Shown here: positions 47,083 to 55,705 of the stretch, in pieces
Layout: each line of letters starts with the position of its first letter
Position numbering within the stretch: position 1 is the first letter of the stretch
Assembly (NCBI RefSeq): GCF_007095465.1
Contig: NZ_SDGL01000010.1
Span: 16,688-80,687 of the forward strand
Direction of reading: 5' to 3'
Length of the DNA stretch: 64,000 bases
Source of the DNA: Lactobacillus mulieris
GTDB lineage: Bacteria; Bacillota; Bacilli; Lactobacillales; Lactobacillaceae
Notes under the pieces: generated by a model
What the model was told of the DNA's origin: nothing
Seen by the model: only the letters and a program-made list of their open reading frames with translations
Databases searched by the model: none
Translations under genes and position numbers: made by a program

Positions 47083-47988
47083 ATGAAAGTAACTAATCTC
47101 AAATTTAAAATTACGCCTAGTTTTATCATTGAACTTATAATGATTGCACTTGGCTCCGCCATCTATGGACTAAGCATTAATATGATTAGTATTCCCAATC
47201 AGTTAACTGATGGAGGTTTAAGTGGTATTTCCTTATTACTATTCCATTGGTGGAAAGTAAACCTAGGATTCAGCACACTTATTTTAAACATCCCTTTAAT
47301 TCTAATTGGTTTTCGCTTTTTAGGCAAAAAACTCATGATTGAAACTTTATGGGGGACAATTTGCTTATCCTTTTTCTTAAATTTTTGGCGTCTAATACCT
47401 ATTATAAACCAATTGAATTTAGAGCACGACCTATTATTGGCAGCAATTTCCGCTGGACTACTTTCTGGTCTAGGATTAGGAATTGTCTTTCGGTATAATG
47501 GCACAACTGGTGGCTCTGATATAATCGCTCGTATTTTACAACAAGAAAAAGATATTAAAAGCGGAAAAACATTTTTCATAATTGACGTAATCGTGCTAGT
47601 TCTTTCACTTTCATATATTGATATTCGCCATATTATGTACACTTTAATTGCCAGTTATATTGCTACTACTTTGATAGATATCGTGCAACAAGGTGGTAAC
47701 AAGGCAAAAGCGGTCTTTATTATATCTGATAAATATGAAGAAATTGCGAAGATGATTGATTTAGAGTTAGATCGTGGCTATAGCTTTTTAAATGGTGAAG
47801 GGGGCTATGATCGCAGTCAAAAACATATTATCTACTGCATTGTTGCCAATTATGAAATTCAAGCAGTTAAGGCAATTGTTTTAAGAGAAGATCCTAAAGC
47901 ATTTATGACAATTTTTGATGCTAATGAAGCTTTAGGAGAAGGAATGAGCTATAACCGAAAGAAGCGAAACTTTTTTATCAGGCGATAG
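47083..47988 (+). CDS. YitT-family membrane protein
   Basis: A 301-residue protein with five membrane helices and a cytosolic C-terminal DUF2179 domain (about 215-290). Motifs are NQLTDGGLSGISLL and the GTTGGSDIIARIL block. The ATG at 47083 is chosen, since ACGGAGGG lies 8 bases upstream; a longer GTG frame at 47056 would bury that site. Transport or regulatory function is unknown. Its own terminator follows. Confidence 0.87.
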   Translation: MKVTNLKFKITPSFIIELIMIALGSAIYGLSINMISIPNQLTDGGLSGISLLLFHWWKVNLGFSTLILNIPLILIGFRFLGKKLMIETLWGTICLSFFLNFWRLIPIINQLNLEHDLLLAAISAGLLSGLGLGIVFRYNGTTGGSDIIARILQQEKDIKSGKTFFIIDVIVLVLSLSYIDIRHIMYTLIASYIATTLIDIVQQGGNKAKAVFIISDKYEEIAKMIDLELDRGYSFLNGEGGYDRSQKHIIYCIVANYEIQAVKAIVLREDPKAFMTIFDANEALGEGMSYNRKKRNFFIRR

Positions 47989-47995
47989 AATTAAA

Positions 47996-48030
47996 TAAAG
48001 AGGATGTTGAAAAACACCCTCTTTTATTTT
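47996..48030 (+). terminator. Terminator after the YitT-family gene
   Basis: AAAGAGG-TGTT pairs with AACA-CCTCTTT around GAAA, followed by TATTTTT. Confidence 0.82.
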
Positions 48031-48167
48031 TGGAAACTAAATATTCCAAAATAAAAAGTATTTTGATATTATTATTCTAGATTTTGGTATAAAGCTAATA
48101 CCAAGATTTAGTAACTTTAGCGGCTACACACCCCTCACACAACTTAAAAGTTACGGAGGTGAGAGCC

Positions 48168-48206
48168 ATGCTAAATTGGATAGACTGGAGTTGTAAAGCT
48201 AATTGA
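48168..48206 (+). CDS. 12-residue leader frame of module 1
   Basis: Starts at an ATG 8 bases after GGAGGTGAG and encodes MLNWIDWSCKAN; its TGA overlaps the TTG of the hydrophobic peptide frame (TTGA). It may couple translation of the toxin-like peptide. In copy 2 only the last residue differs (Ser). Confidence 0.5.
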   Translation: MLNWIDWSCKAN

Positions 48207-48316
48207 TTTTAGCTTATGCTATCGCAATAAGCCTTGTCTTAAATGCCTGTGGCATCTTTGCCATTCGTTTAGCAATCGCTTATGTGATAACAAAAAAAGC
48301 TAATCATAAAGATTAG
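48203..48316 (+). CDS. Toxin-like hydrophobic peptide, module 1
   Basis: A 37-residue peptide from TTG: a hydrophobic helix (about residues 2-30, with one Arg at 22) and a polar basic tail KKANHKD. Length, hydrophobicity and charged tail are those of type I toxins that damage membranes, although the sequence is not a recognised Fst member. The two copies differ at one residue (V30 versus E30), meaning selection or recent duplication. No standard start is available upstream in frame because a TAA adjoins the TTG. Confidence 0.55.
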   Translation: MILAYAIAISLVLNACGIFAIRLAIAYVITKKANHKD

Positions 48317-48385
48317 CTAAACAACCTAGTCGTTCAAAGTTACGATTGAGGTCAATGAGGTAAGAGCTCATCGGCCTCTTTTCAT
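48292..48385 (-). ncRNA. Antisense RNA of module 1 (antitoxin candidate)
   Basis: Minus-strand promoter: TTGGAA (48420-48415), 17-base spacer, TATAAT (48397-48392). Terminator: GCTAATC and GATTAGC around a five-base loop, then T7. The RNA of about 90 nt overlaps the mRNA 3' end and carries CGTAACTTT, complementary to the ribosome-site region. Confidence 0.65.
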
Positions 48386-48423
48386 TTACAGATTATACAC
48401 TAAAAAGTTTGGTATTCCAAATA

Positions 48424-48642
48424 TTTTTAAATCTTATGTATTCTTATTCACTGCTTGTTATATTTTTTCATAATTATAACTCAAGAGATACTAACTGTCT
48501 TTTTATACATTACAGTTAGATATTTTCTAAATACTTTAGATAATTATATTCTTGCATAAACATATGCTTAATACGATTTCTGACTAGGAAGATATTTATC
48601 TACTCTGCCAAAGATTGCCAAGCATTTTCCCTTATAGAAATG
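48424..48642. other. Spacer between the two modules
   Basis: AT-rich, no frame or hairpin that I can support. Confidence 0.5.
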
Positions 48643-48768
48643 TATTCCAAAATAAAAAGTATTTTGATATTATTATTCTAGATTTTGGTATAAAGCTAAT
48701 ACCAAAATTTAGTAACTTTAGCGGCTACACACCCCTCACACAACTTAAAAGTTACGGAGGTGAGAGTC

Positions 48769-48807
48769 ATGCTAAATTGGATAGACTGGAGTTGTAAAGC
48801 TAGTTGA
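48769..48807 (+). CDS. 12-residue leader frame of module 2
   Basis: ATG after GGAGGTGAG, encoding a peptide identical to that of copy 1 except for the last residue (Ser for Asn). The stop overlaps the TTG start of the next frame. Confidence 0.5.
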   Translation: MLNWIDWSCKAS

Positions 48808-48917
48808 TTTTAGCTTATGCTATCGCAATAAGTCTTGTCTTAAATGCTTGTGGCATCTTTGCCATTCGTTTAGCAATCGCTTATGAGATAACAAAAAAAG
48901 CTAATCATAAAGATTAG
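48804..48917 (+). CDS. Toxin-like hydrophobic peptide, module 2
   Basis: A 37-residue peptide equal to that of copy 1 except Glu at position 30 in place of Val. TTG start, coupled to the leader frame. The acidic residue at the end of the helix might weaken membrane insertion. Confidence 0.55.
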   Translation: MILAYAIAISLVLNACGIFAIRLAIAYEITKKANHKD

Positions 48918-48986
48918 CTAACAAAACCAGTCGTTCAAAGTTACGATTGAAGTGGGCGAGGTCGCATCTCGCTCACTTCTTTTCAT
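48893..48986 (-). ncRNA. Antisense RNA of module 2 (antitoxin candidate)
   Basis: Same promoter as copy 1 (TTGGAA 49021-49016, 17-base spacer, TATAAT 48998-48993) and the same terminator, but a diverged 5' hairpin that matches its own mRNA and not that of copy 1. Confidence 0.65.
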
Positions 48987-49037
48987 TTACAGATTATACA
49001 CTAAAAAGTTTGATATTCCAAACCTTTTCTTTTTGGA

Positions 49038-50408
49038 TTATCTATCAAAGCGCTTATATTCCAAAGCATCTTTCGCAGCTAGGTTCAACAAATTCCATTG
49101 TCGGTCATAACTTGGTGAGAAGAAAAAGTCTTGTTCAACTAAGTCTTCAAGAGTTAACTTTTGTCTAATAGCCAAACTTAAAACATTTGTTAGTGGAACT
49201 TGCGCTGGCCCACCTAAAACACCACCACCTAAAATTTGATGACTTGCTTTATTATAAATTAAGTAAGTCAAAACTTTAGTATTATGATCTTCAGGAATAT
49301 AAGCTGGTCTAATTCTATCCTTATAAATACTAATTTTGGCATCAATTTTCAAGAAATTCATTGCTCGTAAATTAAGCCCAGTAATTGCTGCATGAGCATC
49401 GAAAACTTCAAGCACTTGAGCACCTACTAAACCAGGAAATGGTCTGCTTGGCTTAGCTTCAAACAAATGATCAACTAAGTATTGAGCTTCATGCCGTGCA
49501 GCAACTGCAGATGGATTAGGTGCATATGTATTAGCCGGAATTGAAAATGGCCAGATTGCATCACCAATTGCATAAACATCAGCTGCACTAGTTCTAAAGT
49601 AATCATCTACTTGAATATAGCCCATCTTGTTTAATTCAATTGCACCATCTAAGTAGTCAGTCGCAGGTTTTATGCCAGCCGCAATAATAACCAAATCTGC
49701 CGCAACTTCACCTTTATCAGTTACCACTTTGCTTACCTGACCATTTTCACCAGTAAAACTTTCAACCTTAGTTTCCATCATTAAATTGACATGATGTTTT
49801 TCCATTTCAGAAGCAAAAACGTTAGTAAATTCCTCTGGAAGATAATTTTCAAGTGGGCGTTTCCCTGCATCAATCAAGGTAACATTCTTGCCATACTTTT
49901 CCATTACTTCAACAGCATTAATACCATTGCCTGCACCAATTACAACTACATTCTTAATATTAGGATTATTTTTAGCTGCATCAATTTTTTGAGCAGCTTC
50001 ATAACCTCGCATCAAATAAATATTTGCTAGATCATTACCCGGAACTGGAAGATTGGCTGCATTTACACCAGACGAAATTATTAGCTTATCATAGTGGACC
50101 TGTTCTAATTCACCATTTTTTATATTTTTAACAGTAATTTGTTTAGATTGGGGATTTACTTCCACTACTTCATGACCTGAAACTACTTTTCCTCCCCTTG
50201 CTTCTAAATCTTCAGGAGCAAAATTTCGTACATCGTTGATTCCTGTTGTTTTCTGCTCTAAGAACAACTTCATCCCACATGACATAAATGAAACAAAGTC
50301 CCCTGCTTCATAAATAGTTACATCTAAGCCTTGATACTTATCTAATAGTTCAATTGCTGCTTCATGGCCACCATGAGATGCGCCAATAATTACAATTTTT
50401 TCTTGCAT
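49038..50408 (-). CDS. FAD-dependent NADH oxidase/peroxidase-type oxidoreductase
   Basis: A 456-residue pyridine nucleotide-disulfide oxidoreductase. FAD loop IGASHGGHEAA (8-18), redox-active single Cys44 in SFMSCGMK, NADH-binding VVIGAGNGINAVEVMEKYG (about 156-174) and the second FAD motif VYAIGDAI (about 280). The single Cys in this context marks the Nox/Npr/CoA-disulfide reductase family; substrate choice (O2, H2O2 or disulfide) cannot be told by eye. The usual GxGxxG second Gly in the NADH loop is varied (GNGINA). Confidence 0.88.
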   Translation of the reverse strand: MQEKIVIIGASHGGHEAAIELLDKYQGLDVTIYEAGDFVSFMSCGMKLFLEQKTTGINDVRNFAPEDLEARGGKVVSGHEVVEVNPQSKQITVKNIKNGELEQVHYDKLIISSGVNAANLPVPGNDLANIYLMRGYEAAQKIDAAKNNPNIKNVVVIGAGNGINAVEVMEKYGKNVTLIDAGKRPLENYLPEEFTNVFASEMEKHHVNLMMETKVESFTGENGQVSKVVTDKGEVAADLVIIAAGIKPATDYLDGAIELNKMGYIQVDDYFRTSAADVYAIGDAIWPFSIPANTYAPNPSAVAARHEAQYLVDHLFEAKPSRPFPGLVGAQVLEVFDAHAAITGLNLRAMNFLKIDAKISIYKDRIRPAYIPEDHNTKVLTYLIYNKASHQILGGGVLGGPAQVPLTNVLSLAIRQKLTLEDLVEQDFFFSPSYDRQWNLLNLAAKDALEYKRFDR

Positions 50409-50569
50409 AAATACAACCTCCTAATTCAGTTGCTTAAAATCTACCCGTAATTCACTACTATTCGAATTACAATTCAAGTTTAGGACTTTGAAGTTTTTAT
50501 ACCAAAGAATCTGCTTATAAAATTGCAACAAATTATTTGGTTGTATTTTGCTGCTTATTATGCATTTAT

Positions 50570-50607
50570 TAAGCTAGTTGATTAGCTCTTATGAAATAAC
50601 AAAAAAG
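50570..50607 (+). repeat. Deleted remnant of a third type I-like module
   Basis: AAGCTAGTTGATT matches the start of the peptide frame in copy 2, and CTTATGAAATAACAAAAAA matches its end with one change; the middle is missing. Confidence 0.4.
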
Positions 50608-50637
50608 ATTGGAAGTACGAACTTCCAATCTTTTCAC
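50606..50637 (-). terminator. Terminator after the coiled-coil membrane protein
   Basis: AAGATTGGAAGT pairs with ACTTCCAATCTT (one bulge) around a short loop, with T6 on the minus strand. Confidence 0.8.
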
Positions 50638-50640
50638 TTA

Positions 50641-51702
50641 TTAATACCAAGTAGTATTATCTACGATCTTCTTGGTGTTATCTGCAATATTTTTAGCACT
50701 ATCCTTAAGTTGTGAAGTGTTTCTAGCAGTAACCATTGAAGCAATTGCATTAGCCATTTGAATCATGTTAGATTTCTTTTGTAATTGAACCATTTCTTGT
50801 TGTCTTTGAGCTAACAATTGTTGGTTTTGTAAGTTTTCTCTTTGAGCAGCTAATGAATCATCTAATTGTTGCTTCATAACCATTTGATCGTTCAAAACAT
50901 TGTCGCGATATGCATCTTCCTTGAAGACTTTAACCATTTCTTTAATATTTTCAGCTTCGTGATTTTTCAAAATACTAATAAAGTGAGCAACAGAATCTAA
51001 TGAATAATAATCAACTGGATACCAAGAAGCTGTCTTTTCTTGCATTTCATTCTTAATTGCAGTAATTTCTGTTGAAAGAATTGCACATTGTTGATCAATC
51101 TTAGCATTGCGAGCTCGAGCAGCTTGATTATGGTCTTCATCTTGTGCAGTCAACTTAGCATTTTCTGAGGCAACTTTACTATTGTAATTATTGCAATATA
51201 GATAAACAACAATAAGTCCAACAAAATGCCCCAAAATAGCTACTACCCAAATTAAAACATTGGGATAAGAAAAGAATAATGCAAATTCAAATAAAAAATC
51301 AAAAATCAAAAAGCCAATTTTAGTCTTTTTAAATTTGTTTTTATATTTATCTTGAAGTAGAACTAGTGGTATTCCAATTGATACAGCACCTATTACTATT
51401 CCCCAAAATACACCGCTCCAAGTAGTTTTCGGATTAACCATTGGATAAACAAATGAAGTAAAAACATAACCAAAAAAGAGACAAACCAAAAATACTTGCA
51501 TCAACTTTCCCATGTCCGAAGTAATCTCTTCAGTTGTAATTTTTTTCTTTAAATTACTTTGTTGTAATTCAATCCGATCCTTTTCTAAGTTCATAACATT
51601 AGTAACTCGATCATTTATCTTATTTAAATAATCTTGAACTTGAAAAAGACCATTTAGCAAATCATTTCCTTCAGGTAAAACATTTCCTTTATTCATATCC
51701 AT
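50641..51702 (-). CDS. Membrane protein with coiled coil, unknown function
   Basis: A 353-residue protein. Residues 1-65 are soluble and charged; four membrane helices follow (about 68-88, 95-115, 128-145, 150-172). A Gln-rich helical C-terminal half (about 175-345, QQQLDDSLAAQRENLQNQQ type) is a probable coiled coil. No family is recognised. It lies 37 bases downstream of the PgrA-like gene on the same strand and could be co-transcribed. Confidence 0.6.
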   Translation of the reverse strand: MDMNKGNVLPEGNDLLNGLFQVQDYLNKINDRVTNVMNLEKDRIELQQSNLKKKITTEEITSDMGKLMQVFLVCLFFGYVFTSFVYPMVNPKTTWSGVFWGIVIGAVSIGIPLVLLQDKYKNKFKKTKIGFLIFDFLFEFALFFSYPNVLIWVVAILGHFVGLIVVYLYCNNYNSKVASENAKLTAQDEDHNQAARARNAKIDQQCAILSTEITAIKNEMQEKTASWYPVDYYSLDSVAHFISILKNHEAENIKEMVKVFKEDAYRDNVLNDQMVMKQQLDDSLAAQRENLQNQQLLAQRQQEMVQLQKKSNMIQMANAIASMVTARNTSQLKDSAKNIADNTKKIVDNTTWY

Positions 51703-51739
51703 TGCATATATCTCCCTAATGATTGTTATTCCCCAAAAA

Positions 51740-54700
51740 TTAATTCTTCTTGCGTTTAAATCCTACAAACATACCTAAACCAGCTAAGATTGAACCCATA
51801 GCAGCAAGAACATTTTCGTTATCGCCAGTTTGTGGTAATTGCTTACCATAGTGTTCTTCAACACGTGATTTAATTGGCATCTTAACAGTTCTTTGTGTTA
51901 AAGCAGCTGAAGTTAATTTATCAGTTGAAACAGCAACCTTCTTTTGACTGGTTATAACTTCTTGAGCAGGTGCAATTACGACTGGCTTAACTTCTGGAGC
52001 CTTAATATCTGCTGGTTCTTCTGTTGCTTTAACTTCTTCTGACTTCTTTGCATCTTCTGATGACTTAGTGTCGTCTGACTTCTTGCTATCTTCTGATGGC
52101 TTAGTGTCGTCTGACTTCTTTGCATCTTCTGAAGGCTTAGCTTCTTCTGACTTCTTGCTATCTTCTGATGGCTTAGCTTCTTCTGACTTCTTGCTATCTT
52201 CTGAAGGCTTAGCTTCTTCTGACTTCTTGCTGTCTTCTGATGGCTTAGTGTCGTCTGACTTCTTGCTGTCTTCTGATGACTTAGTGTCGTCTGACTTCTT
52301 GCTATCTTCTGATGGCTTAGCTTCTTCTGACTTCTTGCTATCTTCTGATGGCTTAGCTTCTTCTGACTTCTTGCTATCTTCTGATGACTTAGTGTCGTCT
52401 GACTTCTTTGCATCTTCTGATGGCTTAGTGTCGTCTGACTTCTTTGCATCTTCTGATGGCTTAGTGTCGTCTGATTTCTTGCTATCTTCTGATGGCTTAG
52501 CTTCTTCTGACTTCTTGCTATCTTCTGATGGCTTAGCTTCTTCAGCTTTCTTAGCTTCTTCTGACTTCTTTGCTTCAGTAAGTTTAGCTTGAGCTTCGGC
52601 TAAAACTTGTTTAGCAGCAGCTAAATCAGCTTGAGCTTTTTCTAAAGCCTTTTGAGCATCTTGATTGTTAACAGTTGCAATAGCATATGCATCGTGAACA
52701 CTCTTATTGCTTTCAAGGCGAGCCTTAGCGTCACTAACAGCCTTATTAACCGCATTGATTTGAGCATTCATATTGTCAATTGTAGCTTGAGCTTTAGCAA
52801 CAACTTTCTTATTAGCTGTCAAAGCTGTATCTGCCTGTTCAAAGAATTGTCTTGCTGCATTTAAAGCAAATCCCGTTATTGCTGAAGCTTGAATAGAAGC
52901 TTGATGTGCATCTTGTGCCTCTTTTAAAGCCACTTTGTCTTGTGCATGCTTTGCGTCGTAGTTAGCTAAGGCAGTCTTGGCATCATTTAGCGTGCGACTA
53001 GCATCAGCTAATTTAGCGTTAGCAGCGGTTAAAGCGGCGTTTGCAGTAGCCATTTCGTCATTTGCATGATCTAAAGTCTTTTGAGCAGTAGTTAAGGCAG
53101 TTTGTGCATCAGCTTGAGCTTTGCTTGCTTTTTGAGCTTGCGTTTGAGCTGACTTTGCATTAGTTTCACTTTCAGCAGCAGTCTTTTCAGCTTCTGACAA
53201 AGTGCGTGCAGCGTCATTGGCAGTTGTTACAGCGCCACTTAAACTTCTTTGAGCATTGTCTAAAACAGTTTGTGCAGCAGTTAAATGGTCGCCAGCTTCA
53301 CTTTGACTAGCCTTAGCAGCATTTAAGTTATCATTAGCAGTCTCCATTGCAGATTTTGCAGCGTTTGTAGCTTGATCAGCATTAGCCTTATCATCGCTAG
53401 ACTTTTGAGCAACGGCTTGAGCAGCGGTTAAGGCACTAGTTAAGGCTTTCATCTTATCGTTAGCAACTGTTAATTGAGCATTAAGATCAGTTACCTTGGC
53501 TGTTTCATTATTGATATCTTCATTAGCAGCGGCGGCGTCACGTTTAGCTTGAGCCTTATCAATTGGTGAAACAAGCTTAGCTTGGAACATTTCTGGATGT
53601 TCTAAGTAGCTGTTAGGAGCTGTAATAACGTGCGTAGAAACTTCAGCAGTACCAAGATTGTTAAAGCTTATACCGAAATATTCAGAATTAGCATGATCAG
53701 TTTGATAAAGAACACCAAGTAAATCAGACATATGATGCCATTCATCGGGTGTCATGACTAACTCTAAAATATTATAGTAGACATAAGATTTAAGTGAATC
53801 CATGCTTATATTATAATTACCTGTGAATACCCACTGTCCGTCTTCATACTTATTGTATTTCTCATATTCATCATCTGATAAAGGATAAAAATTACCTTGT
53901 TCATCAGACTTAGGTTGATCACCAAGATACCAATTAGTCATATCTTCATAATATTGGCCACCATCTTTAAATCCGTATTGCCCCATAACAGAAGTGATAA
54001 CTGGAACATCATGACCTTTGTCGTCAGAAATAATACGGTGATCAGCGGTATAACCAGCTGCAATTTTATCAGCAGCTTCCATAAAGGTTTCACTGACAGT
54101 CACTGGCTTAGAGCCAACTTGAGCACGAACTTGGTTAAGTAAATCAGCTGCAAATTGTGCAAGTTCAAGTTTTTGTTCGTGAGTCAAGTTCATCACATTA
54201 ACAATGCGCAACTTGTCATAGTCATTCGACTTGTAATCATTCATATTACGAGAAATATGAATAGCTGGTACCATGTCAGACTTGAATTGATCACTATTCA
54301 CTGCCTTAACAGCATATGCCAGTGGGTCATCGCTAGCTTGGGCTAATTGAGTGTACTTCTTAATAACATTAACTTGTTCATCAGACAAAGTTAAGGTATT
54401 TTCAAAGTAGCGACTTGCTTCGTAGTAACGCATCTTAGCAGTTTCTAAGTCGGTTTTAGCTGCTTGAAGCTTAGATTGTAAATCGTTAACGGCAGCTTGG
54501 GCATTATCAAAATTTGTTTGAGCAGTGGCCACAGCATCATTTGCTTCAGCTAATTTCTTAGCAGCGTCACTAGCGCGATTTGTGGCTTCTTCAGCTGCTT
54601 TTTGAGCATCATCAAAAGCTTGTTGAGCAGCACTTACAGCGTCATCCTTAGCAGTCTTGTCAGACTTAGCTTGATCAAGTGCAGCTTGGGCAGTTTGAGT

Positions 54701-55507
54701 GCCAGCTTGAGCAGTTTTGACAGCAGCTTGCGCCTTGTCATTTTCTGCTTGAGCGGTGGCTACTGCAGCTTTAGCACTAGCAAGTTTAGCTTCAGCATCT
54801 TTTTGAGCTTGATTTGACTTTTCAAGTTCAGCATTTGCTTCGTTCACCTTAGTTTGAGCAGCATCCACACCTGCTTGAGCTTGGGAAACAGCTTGCTTTT
54901 TAGTGTTGACAACGCCAGTTGCCTCTTCAGCAGCTTTTTGAGCAGCATCAGCAGTTTCTTGAGCCTTGTCAGCTTTTTCTTGGTAACTCGTATCATAAGC
55001 TGCTTGCTTACTTCTCAAGTTAGCCCATGTTTTATCAAATTGAGCATTTGCTTTGTCGTCTTCTGCTTGAGCTTTATTAAGTCGTTCCTTGAGCTCATCA
55101 GCATTTTGAGTTAATTCAGGAGTTTTAGCAGATTCAGCTGCTTTTGTTTCTTCTGCCTTAGCTAATTCACTCTTAGCTGAAGTAATCTTATCAGGTGCTT
55201 CTTTAATAGTTGCATTATCTTCAGCGTCTTGCTTGTTAGCTTCATCATTAGCAGCTTTTGCTTTTTCAAGAGCTGCAGCAGTTTGGTTAGCCTTGTCGAC
55301 GGCTGTATCTGCGCTTGCTTGAGCAAGTTTTTCATTAGCTTGTGCTAAGTTGACATTAGCAGTAGCTGTATCAACAGATGAGGTAGACTTAGTTTGAGTT
55401 TCATTATTATCAGTAGTTTTCACATCAGCTTTTACAGTAGTGGTTTTAGAAGCCATAAGTAGAGCTACTGCAATAGTTGCTGAAGTAATCAATTTATTTG
55501 TCTTCAT
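51740..55507 (-). CDS. LPXTG surface protein, SEC10/PgrA type
   Basis: A 1255-residue sortase substrate. Signal peptide (1-27), long Ala-rich coiled-coil arms (about 45-365 and 660-970), and between them a globular SEC10/PgrA-like domain (about 375-640) with ETFMEAADKIAAGYTADHR. Then comes a 12-residue repeat tract (KPSEDSKKSEEA or SDDT variants, about 985-1160) and the anchor LPQTGDNENV with a membrane helix and KRKKN tail. PgrA-type proteins are cell-wall proteins named after surface exclusion in conjugation and act as adhesins in lactobacilli. Binding target unknown. Confidence 0.87.
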   Translation of the reverse strand: MKTNKLITSATIAVALLMASKTTTVKADVKTTDNNETQTKSTSSVDTATANVNLAQANEKLAQASADTAVDKANQTAAALEKAKAANDEANKQDAEDNATIKEAPDKITSAKSELAKAEETKAAESAKTPELTQNADELKERLNKAQAEDDKANAQFDKTWANLRSKQAAYDTSYQEKADKAQETADAAQKAAEEATGVVNTKKQAVSQAQAGVDAAQTKVNEANAELEKSNQAQKDAEAKLASAKAAVATAQAENDKAQAAVKTAQAGTQTAQAALDQAKSDKTAKDDAVSAAQQAFDDAQKAAEEATNRASDAAKKLAEANDAVATAQTNFDNAQAAVNDLQSKLQAAKTDLETAKMRYYEASRYFENTLTLSDEQVNVIKKYTQLAQASDDPLAYAVKAVNSDQFKSDMVPAIHISRNMNDYKSNDYDKLRIVNVMNLTHEQKLELAQFAADLLNQVRAQVGSKPVTVSETFMEAADKIAAGYTADHRIISDDKGHDVPVITSVMGQYGFKDGGQYYEDMTNWYLGDQPKSDEQGNFYPLSDDEYEKYNKYEDGQWVFTGNYNISMDSLKSYVYYNILELVMTPDEWHHMSDLLGVLYQTDHANSEYFGISFNNLGTAEVSTHVITAPNSYLEHPEMFQAKLVSPIDKAQAKRDAAAANEDINNETAKVTDLNAQLTVANDKMKALTSALTAAQAVAQKSSDDKANADQATNAAKSAMETANDNLNAAKASQSEAGDHLTAAQTVLDNAQRSLSGAVTTANDAARTLSEAEKTAAESETNAKSAQTQAQKASKAQADAQTALTTAQKTLDHANDEMATANAALTAANAKLADASRTLNDAKTALANYDAKHAQDKVALKEAQDAHQASIQASAITGFALNAARQFFEQADTALTANKKVVAKAQATIDNMNAQINAVNKAVSDAKARLESNKSVHDAYAIATVNNQDAQKALEKAQADLAAAKQVLAEAQAKLTEAKKSEEAKKAEEAKPSEDSKKSEEAKPSEDSKKSDDTKPSEDAKKSDDTKPSEDAKKSDDTKSSEDSKKSEEAKPSEDSKKSEEAKPSEDSKKSDDTKSSEDSKKSDDTKPSEDSKKSEEAKPSEDSKKSEEAKPSEDSKKSEEAKPSEDAKKSDDTKPSEDSKKSDDTKSSEDAKKSEEVKATEEPADIKAPEVKPVVIAPAQEVITSQKKVAVSTDKLTSAALTQRTVKMPIKSRVEEHYGKQLPQTGDNENVLAAMGSILAGLGMFVGFKRKKN
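52030..52560 (-). repeat. 36-bp tandem repeat array inside the PgrA-like gene
   Basis: About 14 units of 36 bases encode 12-residue blocks of KPSED(S/A)KKS followed by EEA or DDT. The array is a likely site of length variation by slippage. It creates long open frames on both strands that are not genes. Confidence 0.85.
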
Positions 55508-55593
55508 AATATTTCCTCCAAAAGAATTGATAAACTATTTTCCCCTAATAGTTAAATTTAAATACTTTGCACTATGTGAGCCTTGTTGGCAAG

Positions 55594-55640
55594 AAAAGGC
55601 CTAGAACCAGAACTCCATTCCAGTTGAAGACCTTTTCTAC
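55594..55640 (-). terminator. Candidate hairpin terminator region
   Basis: An imperfect long hairpin (AAAAGG-CCTAGAACCAG with CAGTTGAAGACCTTTT) lies between the two surface protein genes, past the end of the SLAP-like gene at 55706. The T run is short. Confidence 0.5.
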
Positions 55641-55705
55641 GTTTAAAGAAAGAATAAGTATATAAGTTTTTGTAGTTTGAAAAATGTAAGATATTTGGGC
55701 ATCAA

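Larger units (their letters stand above)
48043..48423 (+). repeat. Type I-like toxin-antitoxin module, copy 1
   Basis: About 380 bases repeated almost exactly at 48643-49022. Plus-strand elements: TTGATA (48063) and TATAAA with an upstream TGG (48088), a 5' region that can fold over the GGAGG (CTCAC 48134 with GTGAG 48159), two tiny overlapping frames (48168-48206 and 48203-48316), and a terminator at 48348-48382. Minus-strand elements: a promoter at 48392-48420 and a terminator at 48292-48317. Direct repeats AAAGTTACG lie at 48147 and 48336, so the antisense RNA can pair with the ribosome site as well as the 3' end. This is the layout of par/Fst loci. Confidence 0.7.
48643..49022 (+). repeat. 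Type I-like toxin-antitoxin module, copy 2
   Basis: Direct repeat of copy 1, differing by scattered substitutions and by a replaced terminator hairpin: GAAGTGGGCGAG with CTCGCTCACTTC (48949-48979) in place of GAGGTCAATGAG with CTCATCGGCCTC. The stem is kept while sequence and loop differ. Promoters for sense (TTGATA 48664, TATAAA 48689) and antisense (48993-49021) are conserved. Confidence 0.7.

Noticed and set aside
48615..48797. A 60-codon plus-strand frame across the start of module 2.
   Set aside because: It has no ribosome site, runs through the promoter and leader of the repeat unit, and is not conserved as a frame in copy 1.
51976..52592. Long open frames on both strands across the Ser/Lys repeat tract.
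   Set aside because: They are by-products of the 36-bp repeat unit, which lacks stops in several frames; the minus-strand PgrA-like gene explains the sequence.
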